A DNA stretch of 7,402 nucleotides from DUOJ01 sp041676265 (GCA_041676265.1 JBAYSE010000079.1:1-7402), one strand, 5' to 3'. Counted from the first letter of the stretch, positions 1 through 7,402 are shown. Numbers and translations: made by a program. Notes: a model not told the origin generated them from the letters alone.

Positions 1-1741
1 TAAGGAAAATGGCAATAACAGCGTTACCATGGTGTTGACTGATTATATCAAGCACTTCTAGGGGTAAATGGGCTTCTCTCCCCTTCTCCAGCCCTATCAT
101 GACGTGGCTTTTAATCACGGCCACCGATAGGGAGGCTTTTAACTCGTCATGTTTGTTGTAGTCACTTTGGTTCTCAATAAAATAGTCGGGGTTCTCCAGT
201 TTGCCAATATCATGATAAAGACCCCCTACCCTAGCTAACAGGGCATCCCCATCAATGGCTTTGGCCCCATTGTAGGCCATGTCGGCGACGGCCAAGGAGT
301 GGTTGTAGGTGCCAACCGCACTCTGTGCCAAGCGCGTTAAAATAGGCGAGTCGCCATAGGCCAACTCTCTTAAACGGAATGTAGTTGGCAAGTTACCCAA
401 ATACTCTAAAACAGGCAGGGTAATTGAGAAGAGGACAAAAGTGAGGGAGATATTACCACTCATCACCAAAATAGTGGTGAAAAAATGTTTGAAAGGGACA
501 CCATTTATAAGGTTGTTCAGCAAGATGATACAGGCTGAGGCGACTACACAAAAAAACCATTGAAAAAGTATATCTAGGCGCCGATAAACAAACCTAATGA
601 AGTAAATACCGCAGAATGCCACCGCAATAACGAAGAAGAAAGTCGAGGCGTTTGAGGAGGGCAGTAACAGAGCGTAAGCGCCCAGCATGGCAGCACTCAC
701 CATTCCCGCCAATCGGTTATTACTAGCTAAGGCTACCAGGATGGGGAGGATGAAGTAGGGTAAAAAGGGGTCGAGTGTCGCAAACCCTCTTCTGGCAACC
801 AGCGAGAGGGTTAAATAGGTCAATATTTGACTAATTAACAGCCCAATTACCACGATTAAGAGGAATTGCATCTGCCGTTTAGTGTGTTTATAAAGGTTTG
901 CGAGGATAGAGAGGCCGCTGGTTGTCAGAACAATTACAAAAACTAGGCGTCCTAGGATCTGTAGCGGTGTGTACTGTACTTCAGCCTTACGCATTGCCTG
1001 CAGGGCTCTAAAATCTTCTTCACTAATGAGGAAATCTTTCTTGATAATCAGTTGCCCCTTTTCAATTCTTTTGACAACCGGTGCAACACTCAAAGCCGCT
1101 TGCTCTCTGGCGAGGGCGGTCTCCCCTTCCCCATAGTACATATTCGCCTTAAGCAGCGCCGAGAGCTCTCGTGAGGCACTTTGGTACTCTTCAGGGGAAA
1201 ATTGATTAAGGAGGGCACTGTTTAGTGTATTGAGGGCCTCTTCAACGGTTAAAACCTCTTCAATACGGTAACTTTGGTTAGAGTCAGCCACAAACAACTC
1301 TTTCTGCTCTTCTGCCGAAATCTTATAAAGGTCACTCTTATTAAAAATTCCCCGCTGCAGGTACTCCTCAACCAATTCTCTCACCAGCGTCTCAGTTGTA
1401 CGGTTTGCTTGAAACGCACCGGGTAAAGCGGCCAAAATTGCGTTGGAAGTTTGCAGTGAGTGTCTAAAAATCGGTAATACGGAGGCTCTCGCCTTTTCAC
1501 GTTTAATTTTGGACTCAACTTCATCTAAAAAGTAGAAAGTCTCGTTAGAGCGCACATCATGCTCAGCAATACTGCCCACTTCCCAACGACTTTTCAGCGA
1601 TTCTGTTAGTAAGGTACTTTGATTGGCTAAGAGGAGGGGTACCGCCAGTGCCGAGAGGGCCACTAAAGTGGCCAGTAGAACGAATAGAATATGGACCCAG
1701 AGGGGACTTTTACCCTCTTTGTAAATCATTTTCATAGGCAT
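1..1741 (-). CDS. pgpH: PgpH/YqfF-type 7TM-HD membrane phosphodiesterase (3' end outside window)
   Basis: The 580 visible codons form an uninterrupted frame with no stop before the left edge. The protein starts with a transmembrane helix (about 14-39), then an external 7TMR-HDED domain (about 40-262), seven predicted helices (266-284, 293-316, 326-340, 344-361, 366-386, 394-412, 420-447), and a cytoplasmic HD domain. Visible HD metal-site candidates are H481 (GTYNHS), H510-D511 (YHDIGK), H546 and H570-H571 (SQHHG). Their spacing fits Listeria PgpH, which hydrolyses cyclic-di-AMP to pApA; the last ligand (an Asp) and roughly the final 100-150 residues are outside. The family consensus TYHHS is TYNHS here, at the position before the metal histidine. 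The start chosen is ATG 1741, the first possible in frame (TAA lies directly upstream), six bases after AAAGGA; in-frame ATGs at 1735 and 1729 are alternatives. It overlaps phoH by 32 nt. The c-di-AMP activity is inferred from the family, not shown. Confidence 0.93.
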   Translation of the reverse strand, partial: MPMKMIYKEGKSPLWVHILFVLLATLVALSALAVPLLLANQSTLLTESLKSRWEVGSIAEHDVRSNETFYFLDEVESKIKREKARASVLPIFRHSLQTSNAILAALPGAFQANRTTETLVRELVEEYLQRGIFNKSDLYKISAEEQKELFVADSNQSYRIEEVLTVEEALNTLNSALLNQFSPEEYQSASRELSALLKANMYYGEGETALAREQAALSVAPVVKRIEKGQLIIKKDFLISEEDFRALQAMRKAEVQYTPLQILGRLVFVIVLTTSGLSILANLYKHTKRQMQFLLIVVIGLLISQILTYLTLSLVARRGFATLDPFLPYFILPILVALASNNRLAGMVSAAMLGAYALLLPSSNASTFFFVIAVAFCGIYFIRFVYRRLDILFQWFFCVVASACIILLNNLINGVPFKHFFTTILVMSGNISLTFVLFSITLPVLEYLGNLPTTFRLRELAYGDSPILTRLAQSAVGTYNHSLAVADMAYNGAKAIDGDALLARVGGLYHDIGKLENPDYFIENQSDYNKHDELKASLSVAVIKSHVMIGLEKGREAHLPLEVLDIISQHHGNAVIAIFL

Positions 1742-2669
1742 TTACAATCCTTTGAACTATACGAGAGCGCACGACATCGCGTGAAGTAAACTCGATAAAG
1801 CCAATATCCTCAATCTCTTTTAAAATTGAGGTAGCGTGAATTAAGCCACTTTGGCTCGCTTTTGGCAAGTCTATCTGGGTAATATCGCCGGTAATGACGG
1901 CGCATGAATTTTCACTGAGACGGGTTAAAAACATCTTCATCTGTTCCCGGGTAGTATTTTGCGCCTCATCCAAAATGATGGCTGCGTTGGTTAAAGAGCG
2001 CCCCCGCATATAGGCTAAAGGGGCTATCTCCACACCACCGGAGTTCTCTAGCCGCCTAATAATCGCCGGAGGAAGAATATACTCCATCGCATCGTAGAGC
2101 GGTCTTAAATAGGGGCTAATTTTTTGGGTAAGGTCTCCAGGCAAAAACCCGAGGTTCTCCCCCGCTTCTATCACAGGTCGCGTTAAAACGAGTTTCTGCT
2201 TGGCCCCTTTTAACACCTCACTTAAGGCGTGGGCAACGGCTAAGAAAGTCTTTCCGGTGCCGGCCGGCCCTATGCTAAAAACAACTTGGCGCTTACGCAT
2301 TAAATCGATAAAGAGACGTTGGTTGGGACTCTTGGGATAAATAGTTTTTCCGGCGACGCTAATTGCTGAGTTAGTTTCGGCTTTCTCAGGGGTGGTGTTG
2401 CCATTTTTTAGTGCTTGGAACTCCATAAAGATCTCTGGTTCGGTAATATCGTCACGCTCTTCAGCCATTTGTTTAAGTCTTACCATGAGGGCTTTAAAAA
2501 GTTCATCGCCTTCCTCACCGCCCGTTAAAGAGTGTCGGTAAGTGACACTATTGCCATGGACAAAAAGCTCTCCATCCAACAAAAGCTCTAAATAAGGGAT
2601 ATTCCTATCGTTTATACCACACACTCGTTGCATCTGTGACGACTGCTCAAATACGATGGTGCTACTCAT
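1710..2669 (-). CDS. phoH: PhoH/YbeZ-family ATPase
   Basis: This 319-residue protein is a normal-length PhoH-family P-loop NTPase, a cytoplasmic protein linked to RNA metabolism and usually encoded beside the rRNA-maturation endonuclease YbeY. Residues 1-100 are the variable N-terminal domain. The ATPase core starts near 110 (YPKSPNQRLF). It has Walker A GPAGTGKT at 134-141, the family motif TRPVIEAGE at 163-171, LPGDLTQKISPYLRPLYDA at about 176-194, Walker B IILDEAQN at 231-238, TGD at 260-262 and the QSGL segment at 273-276. The frame also has an ATG at 2720, but I chose 2669: it has AGGAG just upstream, gives the usual family N-terminus, and avoids overlapping the end of lptD. The gap to the lptD stop is 16 nt. 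The 3' end overlaps the start of the 7TM-HD gene, repeating the common phoH-pgpH arrangement. The exact biochemical role of PhoH is not settled in the family. Confidence 0.96.
   Translation of the reverse strand: MSSTIVFEQSSQMQRVCGINDRNIPYLELLLDGELFVHGNSVTYRHSLTGGEEGDELFKALMVRLKQMAEERDDITEPEIFMEFQALKNGNTTPEKAETNSAISVAGKTIYPKSPNQRLFIDLMRKRQVVFSIGPAGTGKTFLAVAHALSEVLKGAKQKLVLTRPVIEAGENLGFLPGDLTQKISPYLRPLYDAMEYILPPAIIRRLENSGGVEIAPLAYMRGRSLTNAAIILDEAQNTTREQMKMFLTRLSENSCAVITGDITQIDLPKASQSGLIHATSILKEIEDIGFIEFTSRDVVRSRIVQRIVNAYENDLQRG
1748..1753 (-). promoter_or_regulatory. Ribosome binding site of the 7TM-HD gene
   Basis: AAAGGA on the minus strand, six bases (TTGTAA) before the ATG at 1741. It lies inside the phoH coding sequence, so translation of the two genes is probably coupled. 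It favours the 1741 start over the later in-frame ATGs at 1735 and 1729. Confidence 0.65.
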
Positions 2670-2673
2670 CTCT

Positions 2674-2678
2674 CTCCT
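2674..2678 (-). promoter_or_regulatory. Ribosome binding site of phoH
   Basis: AGGAG on the minus strand, followed by AGAG and then the ATG at 2669 (four-base spacing, slightly short). It sits in the 16-nt gap after the lptD stop and supports 2669 over the upstream in-frame ATG at 2720. Confidence 0.75.
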
Positions 2679-2685
2679 ATAGAGG

Positions 2686-5600
2686 TTAGTTACCAAGGCT
2701 AAATTGACGGTCAACCTCAATTTCCGGAATAGCTTTCCAGTTCAAATAAATTGAAAAAACCGGTTGCCAATGCCATTCCATATCCGATAATACTATGCTT
2801 CCTTCATATTTACAACTGAGGTCCCAATCGGCCATGTGGTGAACTAGACTAAACTCAATTGACTCCATTGTAAATTGGGTTTTGCGCCGCCCATCGCCCA
2901 AGAAGTCGAAAGAGCGTAAAAGGTCTTCCCACATATCACCAAAGGTTTCGTAGCGATGAAATCCGTTGTTAACACTCTTAAAGGCCAAATCCATAGTTAA
3001 AAACTCGGCAATTGCAAAATGGAAATTCATCTTAAAGGCGAAAGCTGAATTGGAGGTGTCCCAGAAAGAGTAGCGGTACGAACTCTCCAAGGTGAGACCA
3101 AAGCTAATCCTATTCTTCCACCATTTTCTCTGTAAACCTTCAACCTTTATTGAGGCATCCATGAGGTCGATAGCGTTGCTACTGCCTTGGATAGAGAGGG
3201 CCGCCCAAGGAACCGAAGCCCCTACCTCAAATTCTTCAAACAGGAGGCTCTCAAAGGAGAAAAGGGATTTCTCTTTTAAAGTCAAATAGGAGTTAAATAG
3301 GTAGGCGTTCACTGAAGTTGAGATCTCTAAAGGTTGCCACCAAGTTTCACTCTCTTCAATTAAATCGGTAGCGTAATTCACATTGGCAACGGCGGTTAAA
3401 TATTTGGGGCTGTTGTATTCAAAAGCCAAAGTAGCCTTCTCTCCCTTAAAGTCACCGGCGTCATCTTCTTTAATGAAGTAGCCGAGTGAGAGTGAAAATG
3501 GACCAATTTTATAAGCTAATGCGGGTTTAAAACTATAAGGCTGGGGATCTAAAGTAGTGGTTAAAGCGGGAGTAATGACCCCATTGCCCACCTTAAAAGG
3601 CCAAGACCACACTAACTGGTGGCGACTAACAACTTCCTTGGTCCACCCAAAATCCCATGCCTGCTCCTCATCGTCGCTGGTTATACGGTTAAAGAGGTAC
3701 ATTGAAAGGCCCCAACTGAGCCCAACCGGCAGTATGGTAATATCGGTAACAGAATTGACTGAGATCTGTTCTTTATCCCCTTTTTCGGTCTTATTAAGGG
3801 TTATTAAGGGGTCAAAACGCTGGGAGAATTGAATTAAAGATGGTGCTAAAGCCCCCTTAATGTTAAGGGTGGCAGAACTGCGACTATAGTGCGATATTTC
3901 ATCAGTTTCGCCCTCTTTAAGGGTAAGGGCCCGGTTGTAAATTTGTTTGAAACTGTAATCAACTGAGAGCGATGAGCGCTCAACTTTAGGGCGGCTAACA
4001 GCCAACTGTTGGCCACCTGCACTGTAGGGGGCCTCAATTCCGTAGTCGCGTAATTTGAGAGCCACCTCCGGTTCATTCGGCGCAATGGTATTCGAGCCCT
4101 CTTTCTGCGGTTCACTTCTTAAGGAGAGGAGGGTTCCGCCAAGCGAAAAACTTAAGTTTGGCAGTTCAAGCTTATCTATCTGGTACAACCCTTCATCATC
4201 AAGCGTCCAGTTTACATTAGCTGAAAGGCGCTCTATTTTGAGATTTTTCACATAGGGGGTCACCAGTTTGGTGGGGATTGTGGCACTGCCATCCAGGCGC
4301 CAATTAAAACTTGTGATATCGGATTTATAGACACTGGGAAAAGTGGCACTCCCCGTCAGTGCCCCTAAGGAAAAGCTGGTTAGCCGATCCCCATAATCGC
4401 GCATAAACTTAGGGTCACTATAGAAAGGCAGCTGTATTGTCAGGTTAAGGGCATTAGTCTTCACCTTCCAGTCGCCTTTGAAAGCATAGCGTACCGGCGC
4501 AATAGGATAATAAGAGCTAAAGGTTTCACTGAGAGCGCCGGCAAAAGCGAGCGCTGCGTAGTTCGTAAAAGAGAAGATTTGATTAGTGGTGTTCACTGTA
4601 CTGTCCAGGCCAACCATAACACCCCGCTTTTGATACCCATCAAAGAGCAGTGACAGGTAGGAGTCGCTGGCCTTGGCCCACGCTTCAAGGGCGGTTAACT
4701 CCTCCCCCTTTTTAACGCCATAAACCCACCCATCTCGCACTTTCCCCTCTGTAGAGGGTTGACTTAAAAGGGCAGAGAGACTGGACTCATCGCTTTTCTC
4801 TATCTTGGGAGTTTTCCCAAAAATATCGGTAGTGGTAGAGAAAAAGAACCCCCTCTGGGACTCAAAGCCGATGGCGGGGTTAAAGATAAAGGTGCGCCCG
4901 GGATAGTAAAGGAAAGGGCTCCAAAGAATGGGTACCCTGCCCATCGAAATAGTGGCATTGGTGACAAAGAAGTCTCCCCCATCGACTAAAAATAGTTTTT
5001 TAGCACGAATGCTGAAATAGGCTTGTTCTTGGTTGGTGGTTATTAGACCATCTTCAAAGGTAATTGTACGGGGAGAGAGGGTGAGATTGATCTCCTCTCC
5101 AAGGGTATAGAAGTTGATCTCTTCTCCGGTACTGCTTTCCCGCGATATCTGTAAACTCCCGCGACTAAGCTTTAGAGAGCCTTCGGCCCAACGGACGGTT
5201 AAGATTTCACTATCGAGGAGTTCTTCGCTCTGTGCCCCTTTTTTGAGGTAATTTACGGCGCTCAAAGCCACTAAAAACTCTTGTTCTAAATCGATGGCAA
5301 TGGAGCGCGCTACAATTTGGGTGACCCCCTCCTCATCTCCTTTGGTAAAGGCAATTTGGCTATCCCCCTCCAATAAGACGAATTGGTTGTTGGCCCCTCC
5401 CACAAAGAGGTGTTGTGCATTCACTATCTCAAGCGTGTAGCCCCCCTTAGTCGTCACACTTTGGCCACTGTCAGCCAGAGGAGTTAACCCGTAATAGGTG
5501 TAGAGGCGCTCTTTTAAAGCAGCGTCGGCGCCTTCGCTGCTCAAATTAAGGAACTTTAAGCGGTTTACCAACTCTCCGTGGGTAGACGACTCAATGTCTC

Positions 5601-5706
5601 CGGCTAATAAGAGGAGTTGAATAGCCTCATCCTCTTGTGCCCAAAGGGGAAAAATAAAAAAAAGGGAGAGGATTAAACTCAATATTAGCCATTTACTTTT
5701 TGTCAT
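2686..5706 (-). CDS. lptD: LptD/OstA-like outer-membrane beta-barrel protein
   Basis: This 1006-residue protein has a clear signal peptide: MTKSK, a hydrophobic core at about 6-22, then probable cleavage after LWA (A23). Residues 29-73 form a short helical, SAP-like motif. Residues about 85-250 alternate in the pattern of the periplasmic jellyroll (OstA-type) domain. The segment at 257-270, VPILWSPFLYYPGR, followed by NPAIGFESQRGFFFSTTT, matches the start of the LptD barrel. The remaining ~700 residues are amphipathic strands rich in Tyr, Phe and Trp, as in a large barrel. In the family, LptD with lipoprotein LptE inserts LPS into the outer leaflet of the outer membrane. The protein is longer than the E. 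coli one (784 aa) and has a single cysteine (C965), so it cannot form the E. coli disulfides. The ATG at 5706 lies inside the uvrA 3' end with no strong ribosome site (AAAGAC only), which suggests translational coupling. Family assignment is good; the cargo is unproven, since many spirochaetes carry such proteins without making LPS. Confidence 0.8.
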   Translation of the reverse strand: MTKSKWLILSLILSLFFIFPLWAQEDEAIQLLLLAGDIESSTHGELVNRLKFLNLSSEGADAALKERLYTYYGLTPLADSGQSVTTKGGYTLEIVNAQHLFVGGANNQFVLLEGDSQIAFTKGDEEGVTQIVARSIAIDLEQEFLVALSAVNYLKKGAQSEELLDSEILTVRWAEGSLKLSRGSLQISRESSTGEEINFYTLGEEINLTLSPRTITFEDGLITTNQEQAYFSIRAKKLFLVDGGDFFVTNATISMGRVPILWSPFLYYPGRTFIFNPAIGFESQRGFFFSTTTDIFGKTPKIEKSDESSLSALLSQPSTEGKVRDGWVYGVKKGEELTALEAWAKASDSYLSLLFDGYQKRGVMVGLDSTVNTTNQIFSFTNYAALAFAGALSETFSSYYPIAPVRYAFKGDWKVKTNALNLTIQLPFYSDPKFMRDYGDRLTSFSLGALTGSATFPSVYKSDITSFNWRLDGSATIPTKLVTPYVKNLKIERLSANVNWTLDDEGLYQIDKLELPNLSFSLGGTLLSLRSEPQKEGSNTIAPNEPEVALKLRDYGIEAPYSAGGQQLAVSRPKVERSSLSVDYSFKQIYNRALTLKEGETDEISHYSRSSATLNIKGALAPSLIQFSQRFDPLITLNKTEKGDKEQISVNSVTDITILPVGLSWGLSMYLFNRITSDDEEQAWDFGWTKEVVSRHQLVWSWPFKVGNGVITPALTTTLDPQPYSFKPALAYKIGPFSLSLGYFIKEDDAGDFKGEKATLAFEYNSPKYLTAVANVNYATDLIEESETWWQPLEISTSVNAYLFNSYLTLKEKSLFSFESLLFEEFEVGASVPWAALSIQGSSNAIDLMDASIKVEGLQRKWWKNRISFGLTLESSYRYSFWDTSNSAFAFKMNFHFAIAEFLTMDLAFKSVNNGFHRYETFGDMWEDLLRSFDFLGDGRRKTQFTMESIEFSLVHHMADWDLSCKYEGSIVLSDMEWHWQPVFSIYLNWKAIPEIEVDRQFSLGN
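3791..3810. repeat. 10-bp perfect tandem duplication inside lptD
   Basis: The plus strand reads TTATTAAGGG twice in direct tandem. On the coding strand it encodes part of the segment PLITLNKT in the barrel region. The unit is not a multiple of three, so loss or gain of one copy would shift the reading frame. With only two copies it may be chance. Confidence 0.7.
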
Positions 5707-7402
5707 AGAGTGTCTTTGCTATATAATAGCCGGTGTGGGACTCTTTACAAAGGGAAACTTCCTCAGGGGTCCCTTCCGCCACAACCCATCCTCCTCCGTC
5801 CCCACCTTCAGGGCCTAAATCAATTAAATAATCGCCGGCTTTAATAATATCGAGGTTATGTTCTATCAAAATAATAGTGTTGCCTTGATCGACTAGCCGG
5901 TTTAATACCTCCATCAATTTCTTCACATCAGCGAAGTGGAGACCGGTAGTGGGCTCGTCAAGGACATAAAAGGTCTTGCCGGTACTGCGTTTAGAGAGTT
6001 CTAGACTCAGCTTTACCCTTTGCGCCTCTCCGCCACTTAAAGTTAAAGCCGATTGTCCCAGCTTTATGTATCCCAAACCAACGGAGATTAAGGTGTCGAG
6101 CTTCCTCTTAATTGCAGGCACTGGGGCAAAAAACTCCCCCGCTTCATCAATTGTCATGTTTAAAACATCGGCTATATTCTTCCCTTTGTAGTGGATGGAG
6201 AGTGTCTCAGTGTTAAACCGCTTGCCTTTACACACATCACAGGTAACATAGACGTCGGGGAGGAAGTGCATCTCAATCTTTAGTTTACCATCCCCTTGGC
6301 AGTTCTCACAGCGTCCGCCAGCCACATTAAACGAGAAGCGCCCCGGTTTATAACCACGGGCTTTTGACTCGGGAAGGGAGGCAAATAGTTGCCTTATAGG
6401 GGTAAAAGCCCCCACATAGGTTGCCGGGTTGCTTCGGGGGGTCCGACCGATGGGGCTCTGGTCAATGTTGATTACTTTGTCTAAGAACTCACTGCCCTCA
6501 AGGCGTTCATATCCGTCGTAGTTCTCTTTCTGTTTAGCAAGGATGCGCTTTAAAGCCGGAATCAGGACCTCGTTTAAAAGGGTTGATTTACCAGAGCCGG
6601 AAACACCGGTTAGTACTACCATTTTCCCCAATGGGATTGTCACATCTATCTTCTTTAGGTTGTTCTTCTGAACACCGTAGAGCCGTAGGGCGTGGCCATT
6701 GCCGGCACGTCGCTCTAGGGGGACCTCCATAAAAAGCTCCCCTTTCAGATACTTGCCGGTTAAACTCATCTCATTAGCCTCTATTTCACGGGGAGTTCCC
6801 TGTGCTGTAATGTACCCCCCATGGCGACCGGCTCCGGGGCCCAAGTCAACAATATAATCGGCTGCTCGAATAGTAGCCTCGTCATGTTCGACAACTATCA
6901 AAGTGTTGCCAATATCCCGTAGGGTCTTAAGTGTTTGGATAAGGCGACTATTATCGCGTTGGTGGAGTCCTATCGAGGGCTCATCTAAAACGTAAATCAC
7001 CCCGCTTAAAGCCGACCCAATTTGGGTCGCCAAACGGATACGCTGTGCTTCTCCCCCACTGAGGGTGCCCGCCGGTCGGTCTAACGTAAGGTAGTCGAGT
7101 CCCACATTAACTAAAAAAGAGAGTCGCCCCTCAATTTCCTTTAAAATCTGTGTGGCAATGGCTTGCTTGGTAGGTGTTAACTCTAATTGGTGGAAAAATT
7201 CTTGTGACTTTTTAATCGATAACTTGGTAGTCTCCACAATATTAAGGCCTCCAACGGTAACTGACAAGGCTTCTACTCTAAGGCGTGAGCCGTTACAGAC
7301 CTCACAAGTGCGGCTCGTCATGAAAGAGTCCATCCACATCCTGATTTGCATAGAGTTGGTCTCAAAATAACGGCGCCGAAGGTCGTTGATAACTCCGACA
7401 AA
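5693..7402 (-). CDS. uvrA: UvrA, excinuclease ABC subunit A (5' end outside window)
   Basis: UvrA is the damage-sensing ATPase of nucleotide excision repair; as a dimer it loads UvrB onto lesions in the cytoplasm. The frame is open to the right edge, so 569 codons are visible, roughly the last 60% of a protein usually about 940-950 residues long. Numbering from the first visible codon: a zinc-type CEVC pair at 33-36; first ABC signature LSGGEAQ at 114-120; Walker B VLDEPSIGLH with D140/E141; H-loop VEHD with H173; second Walker A GVSGSGKST at 266-274; the conserved DQSPIGRTPRSNPATY block near 304-319; zinc-finger cysteines 365/368 and 388/391; second signature LSGGEAQ at 455-461; Walker B VLDEPTTGLHFAD with D482/E483; H-loop H515. 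All visible catalytic and zinc motifs are intact. The first Walker A and UvrB-binding domain lie outside. An ATG at 7351 is internal, because the 17 codons upstream of it still match UvrA (FVGVINDLRRRY). The stop TAA overlaps the next gene by 14 nt. Confidence 0.98.
   Translation of the reverse strand, partial: FVGVINDLRRRYFETNSMQIRMWMDSFMTSRTCEVCNGSRLRVEALSVTVGGLNIVETTKLSIKKSQEFFHQLELTPTKQAIATQILKEIEGRLSFLVNVGLDYLTLDRPAGTLSGGEAQRIRLATQIGSALSGVIYVLDEPSIGLHQRDNSRLIQTLKTLRDIGNTLIVVEHDEATIRAADYIVDLGPGAGRHGGYITAQGTPREIEANEMSLTGKYLKGELFMEVPLERRAGNGHALRLYGVQKNNLKKIDVTIPLGKMVVLTGVSGSGKSTLLNEVLIPALKRILAKQKENYDGYERLEGSEFLDKVINIDQSPIGRTPRSNPATYVGAFTPIRQLFASLPESKARGYKPGRFSFNVAGGRCENCQGDGKLKIEMHFLPDVYVTCDVCKGKRFNTETLSIHYKGKNIADVLNMTIDEAGEFFAPVPAIKRKLDTLISVGLGYIKLGQSALTLSGGEAQRVKLSLELSKRSTGKTFYVLDEPTTGLHFADVKKLMEVLNRLVDQGNTIILIEHNLDIIKAGDYLIDLGPEGGDGGGWVVAEGTPEEVSLCKESHTGYYIAKTLYDKK

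Noticed and set aside
550..556. Run of seven A residues in the 7TM-HD gene as a possible frameshift
   Set aside because: The frame reads through it cleanly from the membrane helices into the HD domain, so no shift is present.
2670..2685. Possible promoter or terminator between lptD and phoH
   Set aside because: The 16-nt gap is too short for either and contains only the phoH ribosome site; no hairpin with a T-run is visible.
1710..2720. Longer phoH reading frame starting at 2720
   Set aside because: The extra 17 residues overlap the end of lptD, have no family resemblance, and the ATG at 2669 has an AGGAG site just upstream.
3092..3289. Plus-strand frames opposite lptD (also 3557-3832 and 4055-4255)
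   Set aside because: They are antisense to a convincing gene, have no recognisable domains, and arise easily opposite a long open frame.
3846..4115. Minus-strand 89-codon frame inside lptD
   Set aside because: It overlaps lptD in another frame, is Arg/Pro/Leu-rich without a recognisable domain, and looks like a shadow of the barrel gene.
4800..4982. Minus-strand 60-codon frame inside lptD
   Set aside because: It is a different-frame shadow, Pro/Ser/Leu-rich, with no family match and fully covered by lptD.
5976..6191. Plus-strand frames opposite uvrA (also 7152-7370)
   Set aside because: They are antisense to highly conserved UvrA motifs and carry no recognisable protein features.
5693..7351. 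uvrA as a short gene starting at ATG 7351
   Set aside because: The frame stays open to the right edge and the upstream codons match UvrA, so the gene is simply cut by the window, not truncated.

Overview
The window holds four protein-coding genes, all on the minus strand and packed end to end. In the direction of transcription (right to left) they are: the C-terminal 569 codons of uvrA (excinuclease ABC subunit A); an intact 1006-residue LptD/OstA-like outer-membrane protein; phoH (PhoH/YbeZ-family ATPase); and the first 580 codons of a 7TM-HD membrane phosphodiesterase of the PgpH/YqfF family. uvrA runs off the right edge at its 5' end and pgpH runs off the left edge at its 3' end. Almost every base is coding; the only gap between genes is 16 nt.

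The junctions suggest one translationally coupled transcript. uvrA overlaps lptD by 14 nt (5693-5706), lptD ends 16 nt before the phoH start (2670-2685), and phoH overlaps pgpH by 32 nt (1710-1741). I see no terminator, internal promoter of convincing quality, RNA gene, mobile element or CRISPR array.

The signal peptide plus predicted beta-barrel of the LptD-like protein indicates a diderm bacterium. Its long form, its 'VPILWSPFLYYPGR' entry segment and its position next to uvrA most resemble spirochaetes (Treponema/Spirochaeta-like). That assignment rests on recalled family resemblance, so it is moderate confidence. Base composition looks uniform and moderate, with no sign of recent transfer.

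Functionally the cluster combines nucleotide excision repair (UvrA), outer-membrane assembly (LptD-like), an RNA-linked ATPase (PhoH) and probable cyclic-di-AMP turnover (PgpH). The phoH-pgpH pair is a widely conserved neighbourhood usually followed by ybeY, which would lie just beyond the left edge. This is mostly core housekeeping DNA. The points worth a second look concern the LptD-like protein: a SAP-like helical motif after its signal peptide, only one cysteine, and an uncertain substrate if the host is a spirochaete lacking LPS.
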